Shown one piece after another: positions 31,967-40,652 of a DNA stretch of 46,831 bases. Numbering within the stretch: the first letter of the stretch is position 1; each line of letters starts with the position of its first letter. The notes under the pieces are model-generated. The model had not been told where the DNA came from. It did no database searches and saw nothing but the letters and a program-made list of their open reading frames with translations. The stretch is from positions 1 through 46,831 of the forward strand of contig NZ_JANFNY010000037.1 in assembly GCF_024437745.1 (NCBI RefSeq), given 5' to 3'. Position numbers and translations under genes: made by a program. The DNA is from Roseomonas sp. GC11 (GTDB taxonomy: Bacteria; Pseudomonadota; Alphaproteobacteria; Acetobacterales; Acetobacteraceae).

Positions 31967-34900
31967 TCACCTGTAGCGCCCCGCTCCCGCCACCATGTCC
32001 CGCGTCCGGGCCATCATCTGCGCCTGGCTCTCGCGGAACGCCGTGGGGTTGGGCGTGCTAATGTTCCAGACGATGTTAATGGGCGCGCCGCCGCCGCTCC
32101 GAGCGCCGCCGCCGGAACCGCCGCCCGCCGTGCCCCGCATCTGGGCGTCGGTCAGGACGCGTCCGTCGAGCGGCGCGACGAACCACTCCGGCCTGCCCCC
32201 CATCTCGTTGACCCGGTAGTTGCTCCCGCCCAAGACTGGGCCGCCGCCTGCGCGGGCGCCCGCCACCGCGGGCGTGGCGCCGCCACCGAAGAGGCTGCCG
32301 ATGCCGTTGCCGATCCAGCTCCCGGCGCTCTTCAGGGCCGAACCGAGAACCCCGCCGTCCTGCTGCCCCCCGCCACCGGCGGCGTTCGCCGAGCCGAGGC
32401 CCAACGAGCCGCCGAGGCCGCTGGCGAGGCTGGATAAGGCGTTCTTGAGTGGGGCCATGACGAACTGCTGCATCGCCAGGTCGGAGACCGCCTTGGCGAA
32501 GTCCCTGACCCCCTCGGACGCGCTCTTCGAGCCGTCTCGGACGCTGTTGAAGGCCGAGACGGCCGCGTCCGCGATGCCGTCGTAGTAGCGCTTCATGTAC
32601 TCATAGTTCTTCTTGTCGCGCTCGGTCTGCGCGGCCTGCTCGGCCGTCTTCGCTGCCTCGGCGCGCACCCGCGCTGCGTCGTCTGCCGTCAGGTCGCGGA
32701 TCTTCTCCCGCAGCTCCTTCTCACGGGCGAGCTGGGCCACGCGCTGCTCGATGTCGTCGTTGCCCGACCGGTAGACGGCCGACAGCGCCTCGAGCTCCTG
32801 CCTCTCGATGCCGTAGCTCGAGATCAGGTTGTCCGCCTTCTTCTTGCTCTCCTCTACCTTCTTCATGGCCTCAAGGAGCCTCTTGTTGGCGTCCTCAAGC
32901 TCGCGGTTGGCGACGGCGAGCCTGCGCGCCTCGTCCTTCTGCGCGGCCGTGGCCTTGGTTCCGAGCGCGAGGACCGCCTTCTCGGCCTCGTAGGCGGCGG
33001 TGATCGCGGTGACCGCGCGCTCGCCCTGCTGGTAGGCGCCGTTCAGCCCCTGCAGCTCGGCGTTCCGCGCGCGCAGGCCCTCGAGTTGACGCGCCGCCGT
33101 GTCGCCAGAGCCGCTGCCGCCCTTCTTCCCGTTGTCGTTCACGGCGGCGCCCGGCCGCTGCCGGTTCAGCCACTCCCCATGCTCGCGATCCCGGCGCTCG
33201 CGGTCCGTCCGCGCCTGCGCCTCGCGGGCGGTGCGCGCCTCGGCATCCTTGCGCTCCTGCTCCTGACGCTGGTTGGCGCGCTGCCGGGCGCGGTCGGCAA
33301 CGGCCGAGGCGGTGCCTGACAGCGCCCCGCCGGTGAGGCTGTCGCCAGCCAACCAGGCCGTGGAGAGGTACTCGCCCACGGCGCCGCGCACATCGCCGGT
33401 AGCCATGCCAGCGCGGTAGGCCGCAGCGGCGCTGGCACCCGCCTTCTCGGCCGCCTCGAATGTCGCCGAGGCGGAGAATCCTCGGGCCAGCGCCTGCCCG
33501 GCTTCGGAGAAGTTGCCCGAGAGGGAGAGCTTCACAGCCGTCCCGAGGCTGGAGAAGGCGCCGCCGATGTCCGAGACCGTCGCCTTCACGACATCCCAGA
33601 TGCCTCTCATCGTCGCAGTCCATGCCGAGATGGCCCCTGCCGCGAAGCCGGTCAGGTTCACCCCCATCTCCCCGAAGTAGGCCTGAATGGCGCCCCACTT
33701 CGTCCGGACCCAGCCCACCACCTCGTCAGAGGCGGTCGCCACACCGTCGCTGATCGCGTCCCAGGCCCCAAGGATGAGATCCTTGAGCGCGACCTGCTCG
33801 CCGCCGAGGTCGATGGCGGCATCCCGGAAGTAGTAGAGCCCCCCCACGACGGCCGCGGCGGCGATGCCCACCGGCCCGAGCGCGGCCGCCAGCCCCATCG
33901 CGGACGTGGCGAGGCTGGACATGGTCGCGGCCGCGCCGACGGCACCGAGGCCCACGAGGGCGGCCTTGACGGCATCCGCATGCTCGATGACAAAAGCAAA
34001 GGCGGAACCGGCCATGCTGATGGCCGAACCGATGCCCTCGCCGAGCGACGTGGCGGCCGCCATTGCCTCGGGGCTGCCCAGAATCGTGGTCAGCCGCTGC
34101 ATCTGGCTGCTCAGAGCGGCCTCGAAGCCGCCGCTGAAGACGCGGTTCTTGAGCTCGTCCCACGCGTTTCCGGCGCGGTTGAGGTTGGCCCGCAGGCTGT
34201 TGGCGGCCGCGGCCGCGCCCGGGCCGAACTCGCGCTGGAGCTGCTCGGCGAAGCGCGGCAGGAAGGCGTCCGCGTGCAGCTTGCCGTCGGCCATCATCTT
34301 GGCGAGCTGCGCGGTGGTCACGCCCATGGCGCGCGAGGCGATCTGAAGGGCGCCGGGCAGGTGGTCGCCGAGCTGCTGGTTCAGCTCCTCGGACGATACC
34401 TTCCCCTTCGACACCATCTGCTGGAGCGCCTTGAGGGACAGGCTCACCTGGTCGGCGCGCAGGTTCAGCACCGCGCTGGCGGACGCCATGCCCTCGAACA
34501 CGGCGTGCGTGGCCCTGCCCTCGATGGCCGTTCCCTTCGTGGCTGCCGCGAACTTTGAGTAGTCCTCGGCCGTCGTCCGCAGGGAGAGGCCCAGGCGGGA
34601 CGAGACGTCGCGCACGTAGTCGAACTCGGCGGCAGCGAGGGTCGCGTTCCCGGTCGCCGCATTCAGAGTTGTCTGCACCCTCTGAAAGGCCATCCCGGTC
34701 TCAAGGATTTCCCGGCCCGCCGAGATGGTGGCCATTGCTGAGCCGACGCCGAGGGCGAGGCGCTGGAGCCCGGAGAGCGAGGATTCGGCGCCCTTCGTGT
34801 CCACGCGGACCGGCGTGTCGACGCCGCCCCCGAAGAGCCGCCTCAGCCGCTGCCAGGCGCCCGTGGCCGGGGCGGTGTCGGCACTGACCTTGACCGTCTC

Positions 34901-35281
34901 GGACGCCGGGGTGGCGGTGCGCTTGGCGCCCGGCTGCATCCACGGCACGGCGGACCGCTCGGCCGACGCCTGCGACCATGCTGAGGCCGGGATGGCCCGG
35001 AGTCCCGACAGGTCCGGGGCGCCGCCGCGCGCTACCCGAGCGCCCTGCACGACACCCCCGAAGGCGGACGGAATGGCGCTGGCAGGCGCCGCCCCGCGCC
35101 GTGCCGCCGCCGAAGCCCGCTCGGCGGCCGCCTGCGCCTCGGCGATTCCAGCTTTCGCCGAGGCGGCCATGGCCTTGCCCATGTCCTTGCCGGTGGCGTT
35201 CAGCGTCGTGTTGAGAGCAGCTGCGCCACGCTGGGCGGCCTCTGTCCGCAGCTGGATCTCAAAGTCGAGCCGCTCAGTCAT
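31967..35281 (-). CDS. Tail tape measure protein
   Basis: About 1104 residues. The N-terminal 60 residues (LDFEIQLRTEAAQRGAAALN) lead to the tape-measure domain near 190-380 with GMAFQRVQTTLNAATGNATL, GLSLRTTAEDYSKFAAATKG, and QQLGDHLPGALQIASRAMGV. Two or three hydrophobic segments lie near 430-500 (AALGPVGIAAAAVVGGLYYF). Coiled-coil helices follow from 650 to 940, and a Gly-rich C-terminus ends the protein. Its length sets tail length; by the usual rule of about 1.5 angstrom per residue the tail would be roughly 165 nm. The start at 35281 follows the GT stop by 4 bp on the transcribed strand. Confidence 0.9.
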   Translation of the reverse strand: MTERLDFEIQLRTEAAQRGAAALNTTLNATGKDMGKAMAASAKAGIAEAQAAAERASAAARRGAAPASAIPSAFGGVVQGARVARGGAPDLSGLRAIPASAWSQASAERSAVPWMQPGAKRTATPASETVKVSADTAPATGAWQRLRRLFGGGVDTPVRVDTKGAESSLSGLQRLALGVGSAMATISAGREILETGMAFQRVQTTLNAATGNATLAAAEFDYVRDVSSRLGLSLRTTAEDYSKFAAATKGTAIEGRATHAVFEGMASASAVLNLRADQVSLSLKALQQMVSKGKVSSEELNQQLGDHLPGALQIASRAMGVTTAQLAKMMADGKLHADAFLPRFAEQLQREFGPGAAAAANSLRANLNRAGNAWDELKNRVFSGGFEAALSSQMQRLTTILGSPEAMAAATSLGEGIGSAISMAGSAFAFVIEHADAVKAALVGLGAVGAAATMSSLATSAMGLAAALGPVGIAAAAVVGGLYYFRDAAIDLGGEQVALKDLILGAWDAISDGVATASDEVVGWVRTKWGAIQAYFGEMGVNLTGFAAGAISAWTATMRGIWDVVKATVSDIGGAFSSLGTAVKLSLSGNFSEAGQALARGFSASATFEAAEKAGASAAAAYRAGMATGDVRGAVGEYLSTAWLAGDSLTGGALSGTASAVADRARQRANQRQEQERKDAEARTAREAQARTDRERRDREHGEWLNRQRPGAAVNDNGKKGGSGSGDTAARQLEGLRARNAELQGLNGAYQQGERAVTAITAAYEAEKAVLALGTKATAAQKDEARRLAVANRELEDANKRLLEAMKKVEESKKKADNLISSYGIERQELEALSAVYRSGNDDIEQRVAQLAREKELREKIRDLTADDAARVRAEAAKTAEQAAQTERDKKNYEYMKRYYDGIADAAVSAFNSVRDGSKSASEGVRDFAKAVSDLAMQQFVMAPLKNALSSLASGLGGSLGLGSANAAGGGGQQDGGVLGSALKSAGSWIGNGIGSLFGGGATPAVAGARAGGGPVLGGSNYRVNEMGGRPEWFVAPLDGRVLTDAQMRGTAGGGSGGGARSGGGAPINIVWNISTPNPTAFRESQAQMMARTRDMVAGAGRYR

Positions 35282-36127
35282 CGCCACGCCCCCTCGCCCT
35301 GCGCTCGCGCTCCGCCCGCTTCCGCGCTGCCTCGTCCCGTCGCCCCTGCTCCTTGGCCTCGGCGGCGTGGCCCCTCAGGGCCTCGGCGTCGGCGTCCCGG
35401 ATGAGGTTGAGTTCCCACGGGGTCGGCCTCGCGCCAGTGGCCGACATCCAAGCGTGGATCTCACCCCACTGGAGTGGCAGCGGACCAAAGCCGGTGCCGC
35501 CACGCGCCGCGTCGAGCTCCAGGAACCAGTTCCAGACGTGCTGCATGCCCTCGGGAAACGGCACGGGTCGGTCGTCCTTGTGCGGGCGCCCCACCTTCTG
35601 CTGGAACTCCTCGAAGGTTTGCCGCCGAGTTTTGCCATCGGAGCCAGTCCGGTCGAGGCCGATGCGCCACGCAACAGCCTCTCGGAATCGCTCTGCTAGG
35701 CGCCCAAAAAAGCCTTCCGGTCTCCCGCCGTTCGGTCGACTTGGTCAGCCGCCCACGGGTAGCGCGCGTAGAAAGCCGCGGCCGTCTCCCGCGAGAACTC
35801 CAGCGGCTGGCCACCAAGCTTGGCGCCCGGCGTCCAGCCGAGGGTGATCTCACCGAGGAAAGCGGCGCGGTCGGACTGGTCCGCCGCGTCGTCTTCCTGC
35901 CCCGCCTCACCACGATCGAGGATGCGTCGCATCGCGCGGGTCTGCGCGCCGCGGTAGACTGCACTGTCAGGCCCGGCCACGCGGATACGGAACTCGGCCT
36001 CGGGGGTCGCCCGGATGGGCTTCCGGGTAACCGGGTGCACGATGGGCACCTCGGCACCCGCCTCAGAATGCGTCGCCGCAGGCAGGGTATCGAAGTCGAA
36101 GGACTCAGGGGCAGTGGTATCGGTCAT
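35274..36127 (-). CDS. Tail assembly chaperone fusion G-T, made by programmed -1 frameshift
   Basis: The frame from 36127 (MTDTTAPESFDF) ends at 35696 as a 143-residue protein. A TTTTTTG heptamer in the correct X XXY YYZ phase lies four codons before the stop (plus 35705-35711). Shifting back one base there opens the next frame, which runs without a stop through RLAERFREAVAWRIGLDRTG into the DUF1799-type protein VGRPHKDDRPVPFPEGMQHV and ends at 35274. The fusion is about 284 residues. Lambda G/GT and many siphophages use this mechanism to make two tail chaperones before the tape measure, exactly the position here. The internal GTG at 35594 has no strong ribosome site, so the downstream part is probably made mainly as the fusion. 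Confidence 0.8.
35696..36127 (-). CDS. Tail assembly chaperone G (unshifted product)
   Basis: About 143 residues: an acidic N-terminus, VTRKPIRATPEAEFRIRVAG with strands, then AVYRGAQTRAMRRILDRGEA and a helical C-terminus ending GDRKAFLGA. It is the in-frame termination product of the frameshifting gene and should be made in excess over the fusion. It lies between the tail tube and tape measure genes, 19 bp after the tube gene. Confidence 0.8.
   Translation of the reverse strand: MTDTTAPESFDFDTLPAATHSEAGAEVPIVHPVTRKPIRATPEAEFRIRVAGPDSAVYRGAQTRAMRRILDRGEAGQEDDAADQSDRAAFLGEITLGWTPGAKLGGQPLEFSRETAAAFYARYPWAADQVDRTAGDRKAFLGA
35705..35711 (-). other. -1 ribosomal frameshift slippery heptamer TTTTTTG
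   Basis: On the minus strand the reading GCT TTT TTG GGC places T TTT TTG in the exact slippery phase. Shifting gives GGG CGC CTA in the new frame, avoiding the TAG stop two codons on. A GC-rich stretch follows, but no stimulatory structure was established. Confidence 0.8.
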
Positions 36128-36146
36128 GTCACTCGGTCCTTTCGGC

Positions 36147-37286
36147 TCAGGCCACGGGGTGGCGACGCTGGATGACGAGGGTGCAGCCGTGCTCGGCCGA
36201 CTTGAGGGCGGTGAACTCGGCCTTGGCGGAGACGGCGCCCTCGCCCTGGATGGTCTCTTCCTCGCCGGAAAGCTTCACGCGCGGCAGGTGCCAAACGTAC
36301 CAGCCCTCGCCGTCCTCGGTGTAAGTGCGGCCCCAGATGGCAGCTTCGCCCTCGTCGAGCAGGAGCGTGATGAGCCGGTCGTCCTCGGGCTCGATGGTGA
36401 CGTCGCCGGACAGCTTGAACTTGCCGTTCAGCAGCTTCTTCTTGGTCCGGCTGCCGTAGTAGCTCGACCCGTTCGGCGCGTTGTCGATGTTGAGGTTGTG
36501 GTCGGTCGCCGTGCCGAGCGTCTCGCCAGCGAGCAGGATCTCGCCGTCGAAGGCCGTCAGCAGGCGGCGCCGCTGCAGCGGTCTTGGGCTGGCGTCGAGT
36601 GGCGCCGCTACCACGCTCATGTCGAGGGCCACGCCCTTGGCGTCGATGCCAATCAGGCCGGTGTTGGGGAACGACAGCCCGATGGTGCCCAGACGCGTGG
36701 AGTGGCCAAGCCGGACCTTGCGACCGGCGAGGGCGCCCATGACCATCTGGAACAGGAAGTCGACGTGCTTGGTGCCGTTCTTCAGCTTAGAGCCAACCAC
36801 GCGCACGGTGGCCGTGACGCCGGTCTCATCCTCGAGGTCGCCGTCGAGCAGCAGCGAACCGGCGGAGACCGCCTTCACGCGGAACTCGCCCTCGGTCGCG
36901 AAGCCCTCGAGCTCGATGACGTCACCCGTCTCGAAGCCATCCTCAACGAACGAGCCGGTCGCCCGCGTCACGGCGCCGGTGGCCGCGACGGCGGAGAACA
37001 CGCCAGAGACGCTGGCGCCATCGACCCAGTCGCCGCGCAGGGCGCCCGCGAGAAAGGCGTCGTGCGCGCCGTAGCAGAGATGGTCCACCAGAGAGACATT
37101 GGCGCTGCGGCCGCCCTGGCGCATGTCGCCGACGTTGCCATCGGGCGTGATCGCCTCGTCCTGGTAGGTCTCGACCTGTGGGTTGATGCCTGCGGACGTG
37201 AAGGCCAGCGTCTGCATGACCGGGGCGCTGCCCGCGGGTTCGAGGCAGTACGCCAGTTCGACGGTCTGGTTCTCCTGGATGGCCAC
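36147..37286 (-). CDS. Major tail tube protein
   Basis: About 379 residues. The N-terminal part (QNQTVELAYCLEPAG-like start, then YQDEAITPDGNVGDMRQGGR) and the C-terminal part (KLSGDVTIEPEDDRLITLLL, WYVWHLPRVKLSGEEETIQG) are strand-rich, as in tube proteins. A middle segment near residues 110-190 (FVEDGFETGDVIELEGFATE) looks like an inserted Ig- or SH3-like domain. GTG at 37286 follows GAGGAG by six bases. Position between the gpU-like gene and the chaperones is that of lambda gpV. Confidence 0.8.
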   Translation of the reverse strand: MAIQENQTVELAYCLEPAGSAPVMQTLAFTSAGINPQVETYQDEAITPDGNVGDMRQGGRSANVSLVDHLCYGAHDAFLAGALRGDWVDGASVSGVFSAVAATGAVTRATGSFVEDGFETGDVIELEGFATEGEFRVKAVSAGSLLLDGDLEDETGVTATVRVVGSKLKNGTKHVDFLFQMVMGALAGRKVRLGHSTRLGTIGLSFPNTGLIGIDAKGVALDMSVVAAPLDASPRPLQRRRLLTAFDGEILLAGETLGTATDHNLNIDNAPNGSSYYGSRTKKKLLNGKFKLSGDVTIEPEDDRLITLLLDEGEAAIWGRTYTEDGEGWYVWHLPRVKLSGEEETIQGEGAVSAKAEFTALKSAEHGCTLVIQRRHPVA

Positions 37287-37296
37287 GGGCGGCTCC

Positions 37297-37749
37297 TCAG
37301 CTGGAAGCGGTCGGGCTGCCGACCGGGTGGTGGACGTTGACGCGGAAGAGGGCCTTGACCTTGCCGACCGTGGAGACCGGCTGGCCGTCTTCCTTGAACT
37401 CGATGATCTCGGTTTCCACCGAAACCGCGTCGCAGGAGCCGCCGCCCACCGCGCCGAACAGGCGGACGGCGGTGAGCGCCCGCTCGACCTCGAGGGCCAT
37501 GGCGTCGAGGGTGTCCTCGAGCGCCTCGTCCTCGCCGTCGCTCCACCCCAGGACCGCCACGTCCACCGTGCGCTTGCTGTCGCGGTTGCTGACACGCTCG
37601 ACGGTATCCGACGGGCACCAGACCTGGAGCGCGGGCAGTTCGTCCGGCGCGCTGGTCCGCGACGCGCGGACGCGGTCGCCGGTCGTCGGGAGCCCGATGA
37701 GGGCCTCGACGGCGACGTCGCGGATGCGGCGGCGGATGTGCAGGTCCAT
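37297..37749 (-). CDS. Tail terminator / minor tail protein (gpU-like)
   Basis: About 150 residues. The alpha/beta layout is an N-terminal helix (HIRRRIRDVAVEALIGLPTT), then LPALQVWCPSDTVE, SKRTVDVAVLGWSDGEDEAL, a long helix TLDAMALEVERAL, and C-terminal strands. It is similar to lambda gpU-type tail terminators in size and order. It lies between the gpFII-like and tube genes. No gpZ-like gene precedes it here; that gene is probably at 3172-3834. Confidence 0.7.
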   Translation of the reverse strand: MDLHIRRRIRDVAVEALIGLPTTGDRVRASRTSAPDELPALQVWCPSDTVERVSNRDSKRTVDVAVLGWSDGEDEALEDTLDAMALEVERALTAVRLFGAVGGGSCDAVSVETEIIEFKEDGQPVSTVGKVKALFRVNVHHPVGSPTASS

Positions 37750-37808
37750 GGCGGACGGTTCTCCCTACGCCCTGAGGCTACCGGAGCGCCGCCGCGCGCT
37801 CCGAGTGG

Positions 37809-38162
37809 TCACCGGCGTGGCACGGCGGGGCGCGGCACCCGAGGCGCGCTGGGCGCCTGCAGGATGAGGGCGACCATCCCCTTCTCGTCCGGCACCGCCT
37901 TTCGGACCTCGTAGGCGGCACCGCGAAAGGACACGCCGTCCCCCTTCGCGGCGCCCGGGACGGCGGCCGCGCTGACATGCGCCGCGACCGAGACGGTCTG
38001 GTAGGCCGCCAATCCTTCCTCGGCCTCGAGCTCGATGTGCCGGGGGTTCCAGATTGCGCTCATGGTGCGCGGCTCGCCGCCGCCCTTGGGCGTCCAAGTC
38101 AGCAAATCCTTGTCGCCGAAGGCGCCCACGAACATCGAATCCATGCCGTCGAAGAGGCCCAT
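37809..38162 (-). CDS. Head-tail joining protein (gpFII-like)
   Basis: About 117 residues, strand-rich: MGLFDGMDSMFVGAFGDKDL, WNPRHIELEAEEGLAAYQTV and GVSFRGAAYEVRKAVPDEKG. The length, beta content and position directly after the capsid gene match gpFII/FII-like connectors that cap the head for tail attachment. I chose ATG 38162; a longer frame overlaps the terminator hairpin. The C-terminus is a short Pro/Arg tail. Confidence 0.7.
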   Translation of the reverse strand: MGLFDGMDSMFVGAFGDKDLLTWTPKGGGEPRTMSAIWNPRHIELEAEEGLAAYQTVSVAAHVSAAAVPGAAKGDGVSFRGAAYEVRKAVPDEKGMVALILQAPSAPRVPRPAVPRR

Positions 38163-38181
38163 CGCGCGTCCCCCTGAAAGG

Positions 38182-38213
38182 AAAAGCGCCCCGGGGGAGA
38201 CCCCCGAGGCGCT
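38182..38213 (-). terminator. Terminator-like hairpin after the capsid gene
   Basis: On the minus strand AGCGCC and GGCGCT arms enclose CGGGGG/CCCCCG arms with a short loop, followed by TTTTCCTTT. It lies 41 bp after the capsid stop and 20 bp before the next start. It could reduce transcription of tail genes relative to capsid rather than stop it fully. Confidence 0.7.
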
Positions 38214-38254
38214 GCCCGGCGCCGACATCGAGAGCGGCGCCGGGCCGGTCAGGC

Positions 38255-40210
38255 TCAGCCCTCGGTCGGCGGGTTGCCGATGAGGACGAACCCGCGGTGG
38301 TCCACCGCCTTGACCGCGATGTCCACGAAGCCGAGGACCTCGACGCTGTCGGGGATCTCGAAGCCCTTGCGGAAGCGGGCCTGGAGCCCTGCCGCGCCCT
38401 GCAGGTAGCCGACCTCGATGCCGTTGATGCGGCCCGGGGCGGCGGCCATGATCCAGCCGCCGTTGAGCGCGCGCATGCGGCCCTCGGTGACGATGGTCAG
38501 GTCGGACTGGCTGTAGGGATTGAAGTCCGCCGCCTTGCCCGCAGTGATGGCGCCCAGCGCCTTCTGGAACGGCACCTTGTGGGCGAAGGAGCCGATGACG
38601 TAGGCCGGGGACAGGTTCAGCACCCGCCCCTTGGCGTCGGTCAGCTCGCCCATCTTCTGCTCCGCCGCGGCGAAGCTGTCCGGAGACGGCGCGGCCGCCG
38701 CGACCACGTTGCCGTGGTCGGCGTGGAACAGGGGCTTGCCGTCACCCATGAGGGTGTAGTCCGTGAGAGTGGCCCAGAAGAGGTCGGACTCGAGGACCGC
38801 CGTCTCGACGCCGAGCTGCTCCGCGTCGTCGCGCAGCGCGTTCAGGTCGTCGTTGATGATGGTCTCGCGGGTGATCGCCGTCCGGCCGCCGTAGGACTTC
38901 AGCGCGTAGCTGACGACCGTGCCGTCCGTCCGCTTGCCGAGCGGGACGGCCTGGCCCTCGGCGACCAGGCTCATGCCCGGGAAGGTGCCGCGCGCGTAGC
39001 GGTGAACCGGCTTGAAGTCGGTCAGCTCGACCACGCGGGCCAGCGGGCGCCAGGTCGGCGCGGCCAGCTCGTAGGACTTCAGCATCGTCTTCTTCGCCAC
39101 GTTGGCGAGCAGGACGGGGAAGTCCGTGGTCTTCTGAAGGTCGGTCTCGCTGCGCAGCGCGCGGACCGCGACCTCGTCGCGGCTCATGCCGCGCACGTTG
39201 ACGCCCTGGGCCTTCAGGTAGTCGCGGGCCACCTCGGACAGCGACAGGCCGCGCCACTCGCGACCGGCCTCGGACAGTTCGAAGGCGGCGCCGTTGGCGC
39301 GGTGCAGCAGCGCGTTCTCGACCGCCTGTGCGCGGGTCTCGTCGCCGTCGCGCAGCACCTGCACGCGGCCGCCCGGGACGGTGGCGGTGCTGGCGTGGCG
39401 CTCGGCCACGGCCTCGAGGATCGCCATGCGGGCGGCCTCGACCTCGGCGCCGCTCTCGACGAGCTGCTCGGCGGTCTCGACGGCGGCGAAGCGGGTGCCC
39501 AGCGCGCGGATGGCGGCGGCGCGGGCGCGCTCGGCCGTGGCGGCCTCGGCGCGGACGGCGGCGACGTCCACCGACGGCGCGGCGGCGCGGGTCGCGCCGG
39601 TGTTCTCGAGCTCGGGTTCCATGGTCCGGACGGTCCTTTCTGCGGGCTGGACGCCCCTGCTGTTGATGACGGTGATCTCGCAGGGGGCGTCGCCCTGCTC
39701 ACTCCGCACGCCTGCCCCGGCATCAGCCGGGACCGCGACGAGCGAAATCTCGTAGGGCTCCCAGTCCACGACCCGGACGAGGGGGACTTGGCCGTCCCGC
39801 TCGATCCTCTCGGTGCGCCAGATCCGGTAGCCCACGCTCACGTTCCGGACGATGCCGTCGCGGACATCTTGGAAGAGGATGTCGGCGTCGGCGCGCTTGC
39901 TGAAGCGCACCGTGGCCAGCCCCCGGTCGCCCTCGAGGCGGGCGCCCTCGACCACGCCGACCTGGGACGCCAAGTTGGCGCGATGGTCGGCGAGGAGCGG
40001 TGCGCCGCCGTTCAGGCGGCCCATGCGGACGGCCGACGGGTCGACCACGAGCTCCTCGTCGAACTCCCCGTCCCACCACGTCACGCGCCGCACCACGGCC
40101 GCGGCCGTCCAGCACAGCTCGACGGTGCGTGCGGCCTCGTTGGCCGTCGCGGGCGCGAAGCTCGCCTCGCGGAGTTGCATAGGCAAGCTGCGTGTCTCGA
40201 TAGTGGCCAT
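38255..40210 (-). CDS. Fused prohead protease and HK97-type major capsid protein
   Basis: About 651 residues. Residues 1-185 look like a prohead protease: AAVVRRVTWWDGEFDEELVV, NGGAPLLADHRANLASQVGV (candidate His nucleophile region), RNVSVGYRIW and YEISLVAVPADAGAGV. Residues about 200-290 are Ala/Glu-rich helices, a delta/scaffold-like region. From about 300 the capsid part follows: FPVLLANVAKKTMLKSYELA, YGGRTAITRETIINDDLNAL, GDGKPLFHADHGN and a C-terminal FVDIAVKAVDHRGFVLIGNP. Fused protease-capsid genes are known in several phages; cleavage between the parts is expected. ATG 40210 has GGAGCG upstream. Confidence 0.85.
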   Translation of the reverse strand: MATIETRSLPMQLREASFAPATANEAARTVELCWTAAAVVRRVTWWDGEFDEELVVDPSAVRMGRLNGGAPLLADHRANLASQVGVVEGARLEGDRGLATVRFSKRADADILFQDVRDGIVRNVSVGYRIWRTERIERDGQVPLVRVVDWEPYEISLVAVPADAGAGVRSEQGDAPCEITVINSRGVQPAERTVRTMEPELENTGATRAAAPSVDVAAVRAEAATAERARAAAIRALGTRFAAVETAEQLVESGAEVEAARMAILEAVAERHASTATVPGGRVQVLRDGDETRAQAVENALLHRANGAAFELSEAGREWRGLSLSEVARDYLKAQGVNVRGMSRDEVAVRALRSETDLQKTTDFPVLLANVAKKTMLKSYELAAPTWRPLARVVELTDFKPVHRYARGTFPGMSLVAEGQAVPLGKRTDGTVVSYALKSYGGRTAITRETIINDDLNALRDDAEQLGVETAVLESDLFWATLTDYTLMGDGKPLFHADHGNVVAAAAPSPDSFAAAEQKMGELTDAKGRVLNLSPAYVIGSFAHKVPFQKALGAITAGKAADFNPYSQSDLTIVTEGRMRALNGGWIMAAAPGRINGIEVGYLQGAAGLQARFRKGFEIPDSVEVLGFVDIAVKAVDHRGFVLIGNPPTEG

Positions 40211-40274
40211 GTCGCTCCGTCCTCTCCGCAAAAGCTACAGAGCGCCCCCAGCGCGCTCCAACAGTCCTCGGAAA

Positions 40275-40646
40275 TCAGGCCGCCGGGGGCGCGGGTGGGG
40301 CCGTATCCTTGGCGGCGGCCGGGCGCCGGACCCGGGAAAGGATTTCGTCGAACGTGCCCAGCGGGTCGGCGGCGAACCGGCGGCCGAGGGCCAGCAGACC
40401 GGTGAGGATCAGGTCCGCCAGGAAGCTCGCCGCCCCGATCAATGCCGAGCGGACCCCGTCCGACACCCCGACCGAGCTGAGGGCGGCGTTGACGAGCAGC
40501 CCGGCGAACGCCCCCATGACGATGCCCCGAATGACATCGCCCAGGGTGAGCTGGCGCTGGAGCATGGCGAGGCGCGCGGCCGCGCCAAGGATTCCGAGGC
40601 CGACGGGCGCGGCGTAGGTCCAGTCGCGGTCAGAGAGGATGGACAC
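40275..40646 (-). CDS. Holin-like membrane protein
   Basis: About 123 residues with three hydrophobic segments (WTYAAPVGLGILGAAARLA, VIRGIVMGAFAGLLVNAAL, ALIGAASFLADLILTGLLAL) and a charged, Pro/Ala-rich C-terminal tail, the make-up of small class I-type holins. It would release the GH19 endolysin. It is unusual in lying between portal and capsid genes, 15 kb from the lysis cassette. A different membrane role is possible. Confidence 0.65.
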   Translation of the reverse strand: MSILSDRDWTYAAPVGLGILGAAARLAMLQRQLTLGDVIRGIVMGAFAGLLVNAALSSVGVSDGVRSALIGAASFLADLILTGLLALGRRFAADPLGTFDEILSRVRRPAAAKDTAPPAPPAA

Positions 40647-40652
40647 AGCGGC

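Noticed and set aside
37809-38228. Longer start for the gpFII-like gene
   Set aside because: Would place the N-terminus inside the terminator hairpin; ATG 38162 gives the expected protein length.
38054-40405. 783-codon plus-strand frame opposite the capsid gene
   Set aside because: Antisense shadow of the fused protease-capsid gene; no family motif.
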